From positions 372,001 to 436,000 of the forward strand of contig JAXMHH010000003.1 in assembly GCA_046346845.1 (NCBI GenBank): a DNA stretch of 64,000 nucleotides. The letters run 5' to 3'. Position numbers and translations under genes: made by a program. Positions 25,950 through 34,713 of this stretch are shown piece after piece. The notes beneath the pieces were generated by a model. That model was not told where the DNA came from. It ran no database searches and worked only from the letters and a program-made list of their open reading frames with translations. This DNA is from DSSB01 sp046346845 (lineage in GTDB: Bacteria > UBA10199 > DSSB01). Each line of letters starts with the position of its first letter. Position 1 is the stretch's first letter.

Positions 25950-26555
25950 ATGAAAAAATTCCTCAAACAATCCTTCATGGCGGGGATGCTGACCCTGCTC
26001 CCCATCGCCGGGACGATCTGGCTCTTGAAGGTCCTGATCCTGGGCGCGGAGGAATTCAGCCGCTCCTTCATCCCGGAGCGCTTCCATCCCGAACAGATGC
26101 TGGGCCATGACATCCCGGGGATCGGCCTGCTCTTCGCCCTGCTCCTGATCCTGCTGACCGGCACGGTCACGCGATTTTACTTGGGGAAAAAATTGGTGGC
26201 CTTAGGGGACAGGATCTTCGATCGCATCCCGCTGGGCAGAGGCATCTACAAGGCGATCAAGCAATTCCTCAATACCATCGCCGGAGATTCCAGCAAGAGT
26301 TTCCGTAAAGTGGTGCTGGTCGAATTTCCGACTCCCGGCAGCTTCGTGATCGGTTTCGTCACGGGGTTCGCGTCCGGCGAGGTGCAGGAAAAAACCGAGG
26401 AAAAGGTCCTCAATATCTTCGTCCCCACCACGCCGAATCCCACCACGGGCTTCTTCTTCATGATGCCGGAGCGAAAGATCACTCCCTTGACGATGTCGGT
26501 GGAGGAGGCCTTCAAGCTGATCGTCAGCGGCGGAGTGGTGGTGAAGGAACCTTAA
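25950..26555 (+). CDS. DUF502 family membrane protein
   Basis: 201 residues. Two membrane helices (GMLTLLPIAGTIWLLKVLIL, about 12-31, and IGLLFALLLILLTGTV, about 57-72) followed by RIPLGRGIYKAIKQF, VLVEFPTPGSFVIGFVTG and the signature VPTTPNPTTGFFFMMPE, all DUF502 hallmarks. Function unestablished. Monocistronic; a small GGCGGTT hairpin sits in the 39-base gap before the convergent peroxidase gene. Confidence 0.9.
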   Translation: MKKFLKQSFMAGMLTLLPIAGTIWLLKVLILGAEEFSRSFIPERFHPEQMLGHDIPGIGLLFALLLILLTGTVTRFYLGKKLVALGDRIFDRIPLGRGIYKAIKQFLNTIAGDSSKSFRKVVLVEFPTPGSFVIGFVTGFASGEVQEKTEEKVLNIFVPTTPNPTTGFFFMMPERKITPLTMSVEEAFKLIVSGGVVVKEP

Positions 26556-26594
26556 GCGAGGCGGTTTCCTCCAACCGCCCCCGCGACCTCCCTC

Positions 26595-28292
26595 TCAGTT
26601 ATAGTCCTCGTTGAGCGACTTCAAGAATTTCAACAGGTCGGGCAATTCATCCTGGCGCAGGGCCATGCCCTGGAATTCCGGAGGGGAATTCCTCATTGCT
26701 CCCTCCCGCGCCTTGGCCGAAAACTGGAAATAGTGCATGAGGACGGAATCGAGGCCGTCCAACTGTCCGGTGTGCATATAGGGAGAGGAATGGCCGAGAT
26801 CCCGGAGCCCGGGGGTCTTGAACAGGGCGATGCTCAGCGGCAGGAGTTCCTCGGCGGTGCAGCCCGCGTTCGGGTCCGTCACGCGCCGGCAGAGCAGTTC
26901 GCGCAGGGCCGCCTGGGGTTTGGGAATATCCGCGTTGCCGAAGACGTTCCAGACCCCCAAGTCGGTGTGTCCGGGACGGTCCGCGGCCGGCACCGCGAGG
27001 AACACGCCCGTGCCGCCGGGATGAGCGGCGGTGGGCGGGAGAAAGGCCTCGGGATCGGCGCTGCGCGCGGCAAAACCGGGGATGGATAAGGCCGAAAAAG
27101 AGCCCTGGCCGTGGATCTTGTCGTACTCCCGTTGGGCGGTGCCGACGTTGTGGAAGCTGAAATCCGTGAAATTGGGGGCGGCATGACAGGCGATGCAATT
27201 GCCGATGCCTCCGGCCAGGATTTTTTCGCTGCCCAAGGGGATGGCGTCGGGCTCGCGGAAGAAGATCTTCATGCCCGCCAGCTCCTCCGGCCCGAAGGCG
27301 AAGTCCTGCTCATGAAACTGGAATTGCCGCGCAGCCGGGTCGACGAATTGCACTTCTTTCAGTTCCTGCAAGGCGCGCATCAGGCGACGGCTGTATTCGA
27401 GATCGGATTCGCCGGCCGCGGGCTTGCGGGGCAGGTCGTTGAGGATCAGGAATTTGTCGTAGGGCGAGCCGTTGAATTCCCCCTGCTGGTTCTGGCTGAA
27501 GACCAAATTTCGGACGTAGGCCGCCACCAAGCGCGCCACCGCGTCAAAAATTTCCTGGTCGCTCGCCGCGTCGACGTCGATGCGAAATTCCTCCGGCAGG
27601 AGAAAATCCGGGGGCAGGTTAGGATCGGCACCCCCCAAGAGGGCCCGATAGGACCATCCCGAAAAGCCCAACAAGTTTGCGATCGCATCGCTTCCATCGT
27701 CCTCCCGAATCACTTTGGCCAGATTCGCCACCGCTTGCGGAGCTTCCCCGGGCAGCCAGCCGAAATTTCGGCCCGTGAAGGTGCCGCGGACCAGATCTTC
27801 TAGAGAGGTAAATTCGCCGTCAAAATGCAGGAAGAGGTCGTTCGCCCGCGGCAGGGCCGAGTTCACCAGCGGCGGGGAATTGCGCGGCGCGGTGGTCCGG
27901 CCGTCTTCCCGCTGCGGAATGGGGCTGCGGCGCGCAAAATCTCCGTAGCTGCGCATCCCCCCGCCGGGGGCCTGCAATTGCTGGTCAACCATGTGACAGG
28001 CGGCGCAATTCATCGACTGACCGGCGAAGGGACCGGGCAGCTCCTGCCCGATCGCCTCCGTCAGATCCATCACCGGGTCGCCCTGGGCGAGGGGAGAATT
28101 GATTTGCCCTCCGCTGTGGGCGAAGAAAAATTGCGCAAAGCGGGTCTCTTGAAAGAGCCGCTCGCCCACCGCGACTTCGGGGGGATCCGCCTCCTCTTCC
28201 TCGGCGGAGGGGACCAAGGGCGAGGCGCAGGCCGGCAGGGCCAAACAGGCCAGCAGACACCAGGCAAGCAGACGGGGACGGGGAGGTTTCAT
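26595..28292 (-). CDS. Di-haem cytochrome c peroxidase-family lipoprotein
   Basis: 565 residues from MKPPRPRLLAWCLLACLALP, lipobox LALPAC. Two CxxCH haem-binding motifs: CAACH (about 100) and CIACH (about 367), with QSMNCAACHMVDQQL and GIGNCIACHAAPNFTDFSFHN typical of the MauG/CcpA superfamily, and GHSSPYMHTGQLDGLD near the end. It is about 200 residues longer than classical Ccp and anchored in the envelope, so it is likely an outer-membrane or periplasmic oxidase/peroxidase of unknown substrate. Start chosen by AAAGGA upstream; a TTGACA promoter precedes it. Confidence 0.85.
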   Translation of the reverse strand: MKPPRPRLLAWCLLACLALPACASPLVPSAEEEEADPPEVAVGERLFQETRFAQFFFAHSGGQINSPLAQGDPVMDLTEAIGQELPGPFAGQSMNCAACHMVDQQLQAPGGGMRSYGDFARRSPIPQREDGRTTAPRNSPPLVNSALPRANDLFLHFDGEFTSLEDLVRGTFTGRNFGWLPGEAPQAVANLAKVIREDDGSDAIANLLGFSGWSYRALLGGADPNLPPDFLLPEEFRIDVDAASDQEIFDAVARLVAAYVRNLVFSQNQQGEFNGSPYDKFLILNDLPRKPAAGESDLEYSRRLMRALQELKEVQFVDPAARQFQFHEQDFAFGPEELAGMKIFFREPDAIPLGSEKILAGGIGNCIACHAAPNFTDFSFHNVGTAQREYDKIHGQGSFSALSIPGFAARSADPEAFLPPTAAHPGGTGVFLAVPAADRPGHTDLGVWNVFGNADIPKPQAALRELLCRRVTDPNAGCTAEELLPLSIALFKTPGLRDLGHSSPYMHTGQLDGLDSVLMHYFQFSAKAREGAMRNSPPEFQGMALRQDELPDLLKFLKSLNEDYN

Positions 28293-28322
28293 GCGTGTTC
28301 CTTTTATGAAAATAACTTTCAT

Positions 28323-28351
28323 CAGGTAGAAAAATCACACCCCACTGTCAA
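28323..28351 (-). promoter_or_regulatory. Predicted promoter of the di-haem peroxidase gene
   Basis: Minus strand TTGACA (28346-28351), 17 bases, TACCTG (28323-28328), about 30 bases before the start codon. The surrounding 192-base gap up to smc is AT-rich and otherwise without visible genes. Confidence 0.5.
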
Positions 28352-28514
28352 TAAAAATCAAAATTTTAATCAGTTATCTGGAAAAAGATGGTCTGCAGTC
28401 AGGCCCTGTCCCGAAAAGTATTATCTGAAAATTGATTTCATTAACAGCCTGCGAGGAAGGGAACGCTGGCGCCCTTCGGCCTGATGGCGAAACGATTCAA
28501 AAAATCGGAAAAAT

Positions 28515-31500
28515 TTAATTCAACTGGACGCTGACCAGCTTGCTGACGCCCGGCTGCTCCATGGTAATGCCGTAGAGGGTGTCGGCCATCTCCATGCTGC
28601 GCTTGTTGTGGGTGATGAGGATGAACTGCGAACGGTCGATCAGGGATCGAACCATGTCGTTGAAACGGTCGATGTTCGCATCGTCGAGCGGGGCGTCGAC
28701 CTCGTCCAGGAGGCAAAAGGGCGAGGGTTTGACGATGAAGATCGCGAAGACGAGGCTGACCGCGGTGAGGGCCTTCTCGCCGCCGGACAAAAGCGAGACA
28801 CTCTGCAGCTTCTTGCCCGGGGGCTGGGCCACGATCTCGACGCCGCTTTCGAGGATGTTCTCGGGATCGGTGAGCAGGAGTTCGGCGCGGCCGCCCTTGA
28901 ACAGCTTGGGAAAAACCTCCTGGAACAGCTTGTTGACCGTCTCGAAGGTCTCTTCGAAGCGCTTCTTGGTGGTGCGATTGATCTTTTGCAGGGCCCGCTG
29001 CAGGGCATCGAGGGACTGCGTGAGGTCTTGGTACTGCTTGTCGAGGTGTTCGTGGCGCTGCTTGAGCTCTTCGTATTCCTCGATGGCCCCCAGGTTGACG
29101 GGTCCGATCTTCTCGAGCTTTCCGCGCAATTCTTGGACTTGGGCGGCCTGGATCTCCCGTTCGATCGGGCGTTCGGCGTATTGCGGGGCCACTTGGGCGA
29201 GATCGAGGTGGTAACGTTCGAGGATCTGCTGCAGCAAGACCTGCACCTTGGTGCGTCCCTCGCTCAATTGGACGATCTGCTGGTGCAAGGATTGACGGAC
29301 GCCTTCAAGCTCGCCGCGGTTCTGCCGGAGGGTCGCCTCCCCCTGGGCGATGCGGTCTTTGTTGGCCTGGATCTGCTCCTTGAGCAGGACTGCCTGTCCT
29401 TCTTTTTCTTGGATCTCGACTACCAAGCGCGACAGCTGTTCCCGGCTCTCTTCGATCTCGCGACGCAGTTGCTCGGCCTGTTGGTTGGCTTGGCTGATCG
29501 AGCCGTGCTTTTCGTCGAGCAGGCGGTAGAGTCCGCCGCGTTCCTCGACCATGCGCTGCAGATCCCGCTCGAGCGCGGTCTTTTTCTCGGAGACGATGGT
29601 CAAGGTGGACTTTTGCTCGAAGGAGCGATTGCGAAGGTCGTCGAGGCTGTGCCGCAGCTCAAGATGCCGCTGCTTGCCGCTGTCGATGCGGCCCTGCAGC
29701 TCGCCGCGGCGCCCTTCCACCTCCAGCACCTCGACCTCGAGGTCTTGGATCTCGCGCAATAAATCGGATTCTTCCTGCATGGCCGCCGAGATCTCGAGGG
29801 AGAGCTTGTCGCGCCGCTCGCTGAGCCGGCGGATCTCGGTTTGCAGGTGGTTCAGGTCCTGCTCTTGGTGCACGATCTTCAGCTCTTCGCTGTGGGAATC
29901 GCGCTTCAAGGCCTCGAGGGATTGCTCGAGCATCTGGATGCGGGAGGCGCAGCGCTCGACCTGCGAGACCTGCTCGCGGACGTGGGCCTCCAGCTCATGA
30001 ACCTGCTGGCGCAGCTCTTTGATCTCGCGTTTCTTCTCGAGGATGGCCTGGGCCCCGCTCTCGCGGGAGCCGCCGGACACGATGCCGGTGGGGTCGACGA
30101 CCTCGCCGTCGAGGGTGACCAAGGTCTTGCGGTGACCGTTGCTGTTCCACAGCTCGAGGGCGCGGTTGAGATTTTGCACCAGGTAGACGTCGCCGAACAG
30201 GTACTGCCCGACGCGGTCGTAGTCGCTCTTCACCCTCACGAATTGTTTGAGGGGACCGAGGACGCCCTGTTCCTCGCCGTAAGGGAAATGTCCCCCTTCC
30301 CCCTCGTCGCGCAGCTCCAAGGGAATGCAGCTCAGGCGACCGGTGGATTCGGTCTTGAGGTATTGCAGGGCCTCGACGCCGGCCTCTTGGCTCTTGACGA
30401 CGACGTACTGCAGTTTCTCGCCCAGCACCGCCCCCACCGCCATCTCGTAGGAAGACTCGGTCTCGACGATGTCGGCGACCGTGCCGAAAATCGAGCTGGA
30501 AGGGTCTAATTGGGAGCGCTTGAGCATCACGTTGCGCACCCCTTCTTTGTAGCCTTCGAAATTCTTCTCCAGCTCCTCGAGGGAGGTGAGGCGGCTGCGC
30601 TTCAAGGCCAGCTTGTCCTTCAGATCGTGGAGGCGGAGCTCGGCCTCTTTTTGCTCCTCGCGCTGCTTGAGGATGGTGCCGGAGATGCTGTCGCTCTGCT
30701 TCACCAAATCGAGCTTGAACTGCTTCACCTCGCCCAGCTGCTCCTGCAAATGGCGCCACTGGCTCTGCTGGCCGGAGAGCAGCCGGTCGATCTCGTCGAT
30801 CTCGGCCTGGTCCTTGCCGATGCGGCCTGCCAGGTCGACCTTGCGGCGCCCGACGGCTTCCTTGCGGGAATTCCGCTCGGAGAGGCGCTGTAACAAGGCC
30901 ATCAATTCTTGGCCGAGCTGCTCGACTTGCAGAGCGGTGTCCCGCTCCTCGGCGATGCGCTGCAAGAGCTCGGCCTCGAGCTGGTTGAAGTTTTCTTGGG
31001 CGGTGGCGAGCTCGAGGTCGATGCCGACCTGCCCTTCATTGGCGGCGGCGACCGCCGCGTCGAGGGCCGTTATCCGGCCCTTGACCATTTCGATCTCTTT
31101 GGCAGCGGCCTCGTTTTGCTTGCCAAGCGACTCGATTTCACGGCTTTTGTAATCGATGCCGGCCTGATGGAGCTGTAGCGAATTATTCTTCTCATACAAT
31201 ACCTCCTGCAAACTCATCAGTTGACGCTCTTGCTCGACCAGCTCGAGGCGGTCGGATTCGATCTGGGCCTCCAGCTGGCCCACCTGGGCGGCGAGCCCGA
31301 CCTCCCCCTCCTCCAGGGACTTCAGCATCCGCTCGAGCTCGGCGAGCGTGCCCGAACAGGCCAGGTAATCGTGGCTACAGAGGTGCAGCTCGAGGTCGCG
31401 CAGCTCGGTCTCGATCTCGCGGAAACGCTCGGCCTTGCGGGCTTGGCGGTCGATGGAATTGATCTGCCGCTTGAGCTCGGCGAGGATGTCGGCCAGGCGG

Positions 31501-32075
31501 AGCAAGTTGGCCTTGGTCGCCTCGATCTTGCGCAGCGCGGCCTCCTTGCGGCTCTTGAACTTGCTGATGCCCGCGGCCTCCTCGATGATCATGCGCCGGT
31601 CTTCGGGCTTGGCGGTGATGATCTGGCCGATCTTTCCCTGCTCGATGATGGAATAGGCCTTGGTACCCACGCCGCTGCCCAAAAACACATCGTAGATATC
31701 CCGCAGCCGGCAAGGGGTCTTGTTGATGTAATACTCGCTCTCGCCGGAGCGGAACAAGCGGCGGGTCACGGCGATCTCGGAAAAGTTGGCATAGGCCGCC
31801 GGGGCGCGCCCGTCTTCGTTGCCCAGCACCAAGGTGACCTCGGCCACATTGGTGGGCGAGCGCGTCTGACTGCCGGCGAAGATGACGTCTTCCATCGCCT
31901 TGCCGCGCAGGTGCTTGGCGCTCATCTCCCCCATCACCCAACGAATCGCGTCCACGATGTTGGATTTCCCGCAGCCATTGGGACCCACGATCGCGGTGAT
32001 CCCCTGCTGAAAGTCGATCAGGGTCTTGTCGGGAAAGGATTTGAAGCCCAGGATTTCAAGTCGCTTGATTTTCAA
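28515..32075 (-). CDS. smc: Chromosome segregation protein SMC
   Basis: 1186 residues. N-terminal Walker A GPNGCGKSN (31-39), long coiled coils, a central hinge (about 510-660 with SSIFGTVADIVE and VVVKSQEAGVEAL), and the C-terminal ABC signature LLSGGEKALTAVSL plus Walker B FCLLDEVDAPLDDAN. SMC with ScpAB compacts and resolves sister chromosomes; scpA/scpB are not in the window. The frame runs nine codons further, but TTG at 32075 has GGAG seven bases upstream and yields the normal MKIKRLEILGFKSF start. Confidence 0.97.
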   Translation of the reverse strand: MKIKRLEILGFKSFPDKTLIDFQQGITAIVGPNGCGKSNIVDAIRWVMGEMSAKHLRGKAMEDVIFAGSQTRSPTNVAEVTLVLGNEDGRAPAAYANFSEIAVTRRLFRSGESEYYINKTPCRLRDIYDVFLGSGVGTKAYSIIEQGKIGQIITAKPEDRRMIIEEAAGISKFKSRKEAALRKIEATKANLLRLADILAELKRQINSIDRQARKAERFREIETELRDLELHLCSHDYLACSGTLAELERMLKSLEEGEVGLAAQVGQLEAQIESDRLELVEQERQLMSLQEVLYEKNNSLQLHQAGIDYKSREIESLGKQNEAAAKEIEMVKGRITALDAAVAAANEGQVGIDLELATAQENFNQLEAELLQRIAEERDTALQVEQLGQELMALLQRLSERNSRKEAVGRRKVDLAGRIGKDQAEIDEIDRLLSGQQSQWRHLQEQLGEVKQFKLDLVKQSDSISGTILKQREEQKEAELRLHDLKDKLALKRSRLTSLEELEKNFEGYKEGVRNVMLKRSQLDPSSSIFGTVADIVETESSYEMAVGAVLGEKLQYVVVKSQEAGVEALQYLKTESTGRLSCIPLELRDEGEGGHFPYGEEQGVLGPLKQFVRVKSDYDRVGQYLFGDVYLVQNLNRALELWNSNGHRKTLVTLDGEVVDPTGIVSGGSRESGAQAILEKKREIKELRQQVHELEAHVREQVSQVERCASRIQMLEQSLEALKRDSHSEELKIVHQEQDLNHLQTEIRRLSERRDKLSLEISAAMQEESDLLREIQDLEVEVLEVEGRRGELQGRIDSGKQRHLELRHSLDDLRNRSFEQKSTLTIVSEKKTALERDLQRMVEERGGLYRLLDEKHGSISQANQQAEQLRREIEESREQLSRLVVEIQEKEGQAVLLKEQIQANKDRIAQGEATLRQNRGELEGVRQSLHQQIVQLSEGRTKVQVLLQQILERYHLDLAQVAPQYAERPIEREIQAAQVQELRGKLEKIGPVNLGAIEEYEELKQRHEHLDKQYQDLTQSLDALQRALQKINRTTKKRFEETFETVNKLFQEVFPKLFKGGRAELLLTDPENILESGVEIVAQPPGKKLQSVSLLSGGEKALTAVSLVFAIFIVKPSPFCLLDEVDAPLDDANIDRFNDMVRSLIDRSQFILITHNKRSMEMADTLYGITMEQPGVSKLVSVQLN

Positions 32076-32250
32076 AAGGAAGCTCCGCGCACACGACGAC
32101 AAAAAATTTAATTGAGGATGATCGCTGTGACCTGGAAGGAAGACCGCCCCAAGGCGGCCTGGAATAAATTTTTGTTAACACGGCCAAAAAGGACCTGTCT
32201 AGAGCAAAAACACCCATTAGTAGCGTCAAATTGGTGACGGAGCCCAGGAT

Positions 32251-33414
32251 CTAGGGGATTTGGACGAGGAATGCGTTGGTCAAGGGGTTGACGACCGTGA
32301 GGGTCCCGACCCCGGGGGAGGCATAGTAGACCTTGGTGGCGTTTCCGCTCCCATCCTGAAGGTAATCCAGCCCCTCGCCGCTGATCGCCCCCACCGAGGT
32401 GATGGCCGGGGTCAGGGTGGAAAGGTTGTTGGTCAGGTCCAATTCGAGGAGGTCGCCCGTGGATTGGGTATAGAAGCCCGCCATGCGCCCATCGCTGAGA
32501 TTGGCCGCCTTCACGAAATTGATGGTTCCCGGGACGAAGTTGGGATCGGGGATGGGCTGGGTGGGGGAATTGGGGTTGAGCTGAAAGATCTCGGTGGAGT
32601 TGGCCAAATTGCTCAGGTCCAGCAGAAATACCCGGGCGGTATTCACCTGGGACCCGCTCACGAAGAGCACGGTGCCGTTGGCGTTGGAGGCCAGGGCCGC
32701 GTCGCGGGTGAGAACCCCCACGTCCACGGTCTGCGCGCCGCCGGCCAGATTGGAGGCATCGATCAGGGAGACGGTGGTATTGGCCGCGTCGCTGACCGCC
32801 AGCAGGCCCGAATCGGGGTCGTAATTCATGCGCCCGGGGATGCCGCCGACCGCGATCGGGCTATTGGCGACCTCTGCGCCCGTATTGACATTGTAGGCAT
32901 GCACCTGCCCGGAGGTGGCGTTGGAGACGAACACCAGCCCCAGGTCCGGCGCCACCGCGATCCCCACCAGGGAATCGGAGGGATTGCCGGCCACCGAGAT
33001 CGGCGTGAAGGGGGCGTTGCGGATCAAATTGGTGTCGTCGTAATCGAGGACGACGATCTGGTTGCCGGGGGTCGCCCCGGCGCCCCCGATGACGAAGAGC
33101 CTGGAGACGCCGCCGGCCAGTGAGACGACCGCGCCGTTGTTGGGGAACTGCGGCAGGAGCTGGGGATCTTCGTTGTTCAGCAGCGATTCATCGTTTTTCC
33201 CGAACAAGACCGCCTTGTCCGTGGTGGGGTCGATCAGGTTGAGGCCGTTCTGCTGGTTGTCGATCACAAAAACGCGGTTCAACGTGGAATCGATGGCCAC
33301 GATGCTCGGAAAATCCAAGGCATCGGGTTTCTTGCCGCTGGTGCAAGCCAGGGAAAAGGCCACCAAGGCGGAGCACAGGGCGGCGAAACGGAGGGGGCGA
33401 GGCGTTCGAAGCAT
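32251..33414 (-). CDS. Beta-propeller (YncE-like) lipoprotein
   Basis: 387 residues, lipobox FSLAC with Cys 24. The body is a series of blades with LNRVFVIDNQQNGLNLIDP, NQIVVLDYDD, GLVFVSNATSGQVHAYN and LLAVSDAANTTVSLIDAS patterns, the YncE/NHL type of seven-bladed propeller. No catalytic motif is visible; such proteins act as binding scaffolds in the periplasm or on the cell surface. It follows a related propeller gene by 12 bases and is probably in one transcript with it and ppdK. Confidence 0.8.
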   Translation of the reverse strand: MLRTPRPLRFAALCSALVAFSLACTSGKKPDALDFPSIVAIDSTLNRVFVIDNQQNGLNLIDPTTDKAVLFGKNDESLLNNEDPQLLPQFPNNGAVVSLAGGVSRLFVIGGAGATPGNQIVVLDYDDTNLIRNAPFTPISVAGNPSDSLVGIAVAPDLGLVFVSNATSGQVHAYNVNTGAEVANSPIAVGGIPGRMNYDPDSGLLAVSDAANTTVSLIDASNLAGGAQTVDVGVLTRDAALASNANGTVLFVSGSQVNTARVFLLDLSNLANSTEIFQLNPNSPTQPIPDPNFVPGTINFVKAANLSDGRMAGFYTQSTGDLLELDLTNNLSTLTPAITSVGAISGEGLDYLQDGSGNATKVYYASPGVGTLTVVNPLTNAFLVQIP

Positions 33415-33426
33415 GAAGGTCTTCCT

Positions 33427-34713
33427 CTACAGTCCAGTGGTGCCGCCGAAACCGGGGCTGAAGGTCCCGCTGAAGTCGTTGCTGCTATTGCCGTTGTTGG
33501 GGCTTTCCTCCTCGAAAGGAGGAATGTCGGGGAAGGCGGAGACGACTTGCAAGGTGTCGGCGTTGACGACCGTGATGTTGTTGCTGTTGAAATTTCCGAT
33601 GTAAAGGTAGTTGGTCCCTCCCACCTGGGCCACGGCCAAGGGAAAGGGCTGGTCGCCCGGATCGGTGTTGGGGGGCAGATCGTTGTCGACGGCGACCCGA
33701 GTCACTTCGGTCAGCAGGTTCAGGTCGATCACCGAGACGGTATCGTCGTCGGTGTTGCTCACGTAGGCACGGTCATTGGGGGAGTCCAAGACCACCTCGC
33801 CGGGATTGTTGCCGAGCGGGATGGACGCGACCTGCAACGACCCGGTGGTGATCTCTTGGGGCGCGCCGGAGACGGGGGCCAGCCCCGCATCGGTCATGAT
33901 GCGCAGCACCGAGGGGGCTCCGTCCACCATGTAAAGGAACTGGGAGTCACGGGTGACGCCGCGGGTGGAATTGGTGCCGTCGACGATGTAATCGACGGGC
34001 TCGGTGCCAAGATCGACCTCGCCGGCGGTGGTCGGCGCGGTCATCTCATTGACGTTGAGGATCAGCATGCTGTCGGTGCGATTGGTGACGAAGAGAAAAT
34101 TCCCCGAGGGGCCCAGCGCCAGCTCGCGGGTCTGATCGGCGGTGATGGTGCGCCCCTGGGCGGTCTTCACGTTCAGATCGACCTTCGAAAATCCCAATAA
34201 ATTATTCACGTTGTAGCGCAGGGCCTCCTGGTCGGCGGCGACGAACAGGGAATCTGCGCCGTCGAAATAGGCCCCGAAGGGGTCGGCGCCGGAGTCGAAG
34301 GAATCCACCTGCAGGAAGCCCGGCGAGGCCTCGTTGATGTTGATGCGCAGGACCTGGTCGACCAGGTCGGCGTTCGAATCGCTCTGCCGGTTGGGAAGGT
34401 AGACGAAGCCCCGCGGCTCGTCGATCACGATATTGCCGGAAAAATTGGGGATCGAGATCGCGGCGATCGCGGTGGGAGTGACCGGATTGGTGATATCCAG
34501 AATGATGAAGGAGCTATCCGCCCACAGCACTTGATTGTTGGAGTTGACGACGTAGAGGCGGTTCGAGGCGCTGCCGGCCACCATCGCGATGGGGTTGGCC
34601 AAGAGAATCGGGTTCAGGGTGAGCGGAATCGGCTGGAAGATATTGCTGCCGGCGCAACCGGCCAAAAAACCCAGAGCGGCGACTGATAAGGTGATTTTCT
34701 TCAGCAAACTCAT
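33427..34713 (-). CDS. Beta-propeller (YncE-like) lipoprotein overlapping ppdK
   Basis: 428 residues from MSLLKKITLSVAALGFLAGC, lipobox LAGC with Cys 20. Repeated blade motifs: RLYVVNSNNQVLWA, GFVYLPNRQSDSN, FLFVTNRTDSMLILNV, RAYVSNTDDDTVSVIDLN, and NYLYIGNFNSNNITVVN. The tail is Asn/Ser/Gly-rich. The ATG overlaps the ppdK stop (ATGA), so it is translationally coupled to a cytosolic carbon-metabolism enzyme, an unexpected pairing. The frame continues as an open stretch inside ppdK, which I reject. Confidence 0.82.
   Translation of the reverse strand: MSLLKKITLSVAALGFLAGCAGSNIFQPIPLTLNPILLANPIAMVAGSASNRLYVVNSNNQVLWADSSFIILDITNPVTPTAIAAISIPNFSGNIVIDEPRGFVYLPNRQSDSNADLVDQVLRININEASPGFLQVDSFDSGADPFGAYFDGADSLFVAADQEALRYNVNNLLGFSKVDLNVKTAQGRTITADQTRELALGPSGNFLFVTNRTDSMLILNVNEMTAPTTAGEVDLGTEPVDYIVDGTNSTRGVTRDSQFLYMVDGAPSVLRIMTDAGLAPVSGAPQEITTGSLQVASIPLGNNPGEVVLDSPNDRAYVSNTDDDTVSVIDLNLLTEVTRVAVDNDLPPNTDPGDQPFPLAVAQVGGTNYLYIGNFNSNNITVVNADTLQVVSAFPDIPPFEEESPNNGNSSNDFSGTFSPGFGGTTGL

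Noticed and set aside
26560..26579. GGCGGTT/AACCGCC hairpin between DUF502 and peroxidase genes as a terminator
   Set aside because: No T-run on either side; could still be a convergent stop, but support is too weak to list.
32142..32159. GACCGCC/GGCGGCC-type hairpin downstream of the propeller gene at 32251
   Set aside because: Short stem with one mismatch and no clear U-tract.
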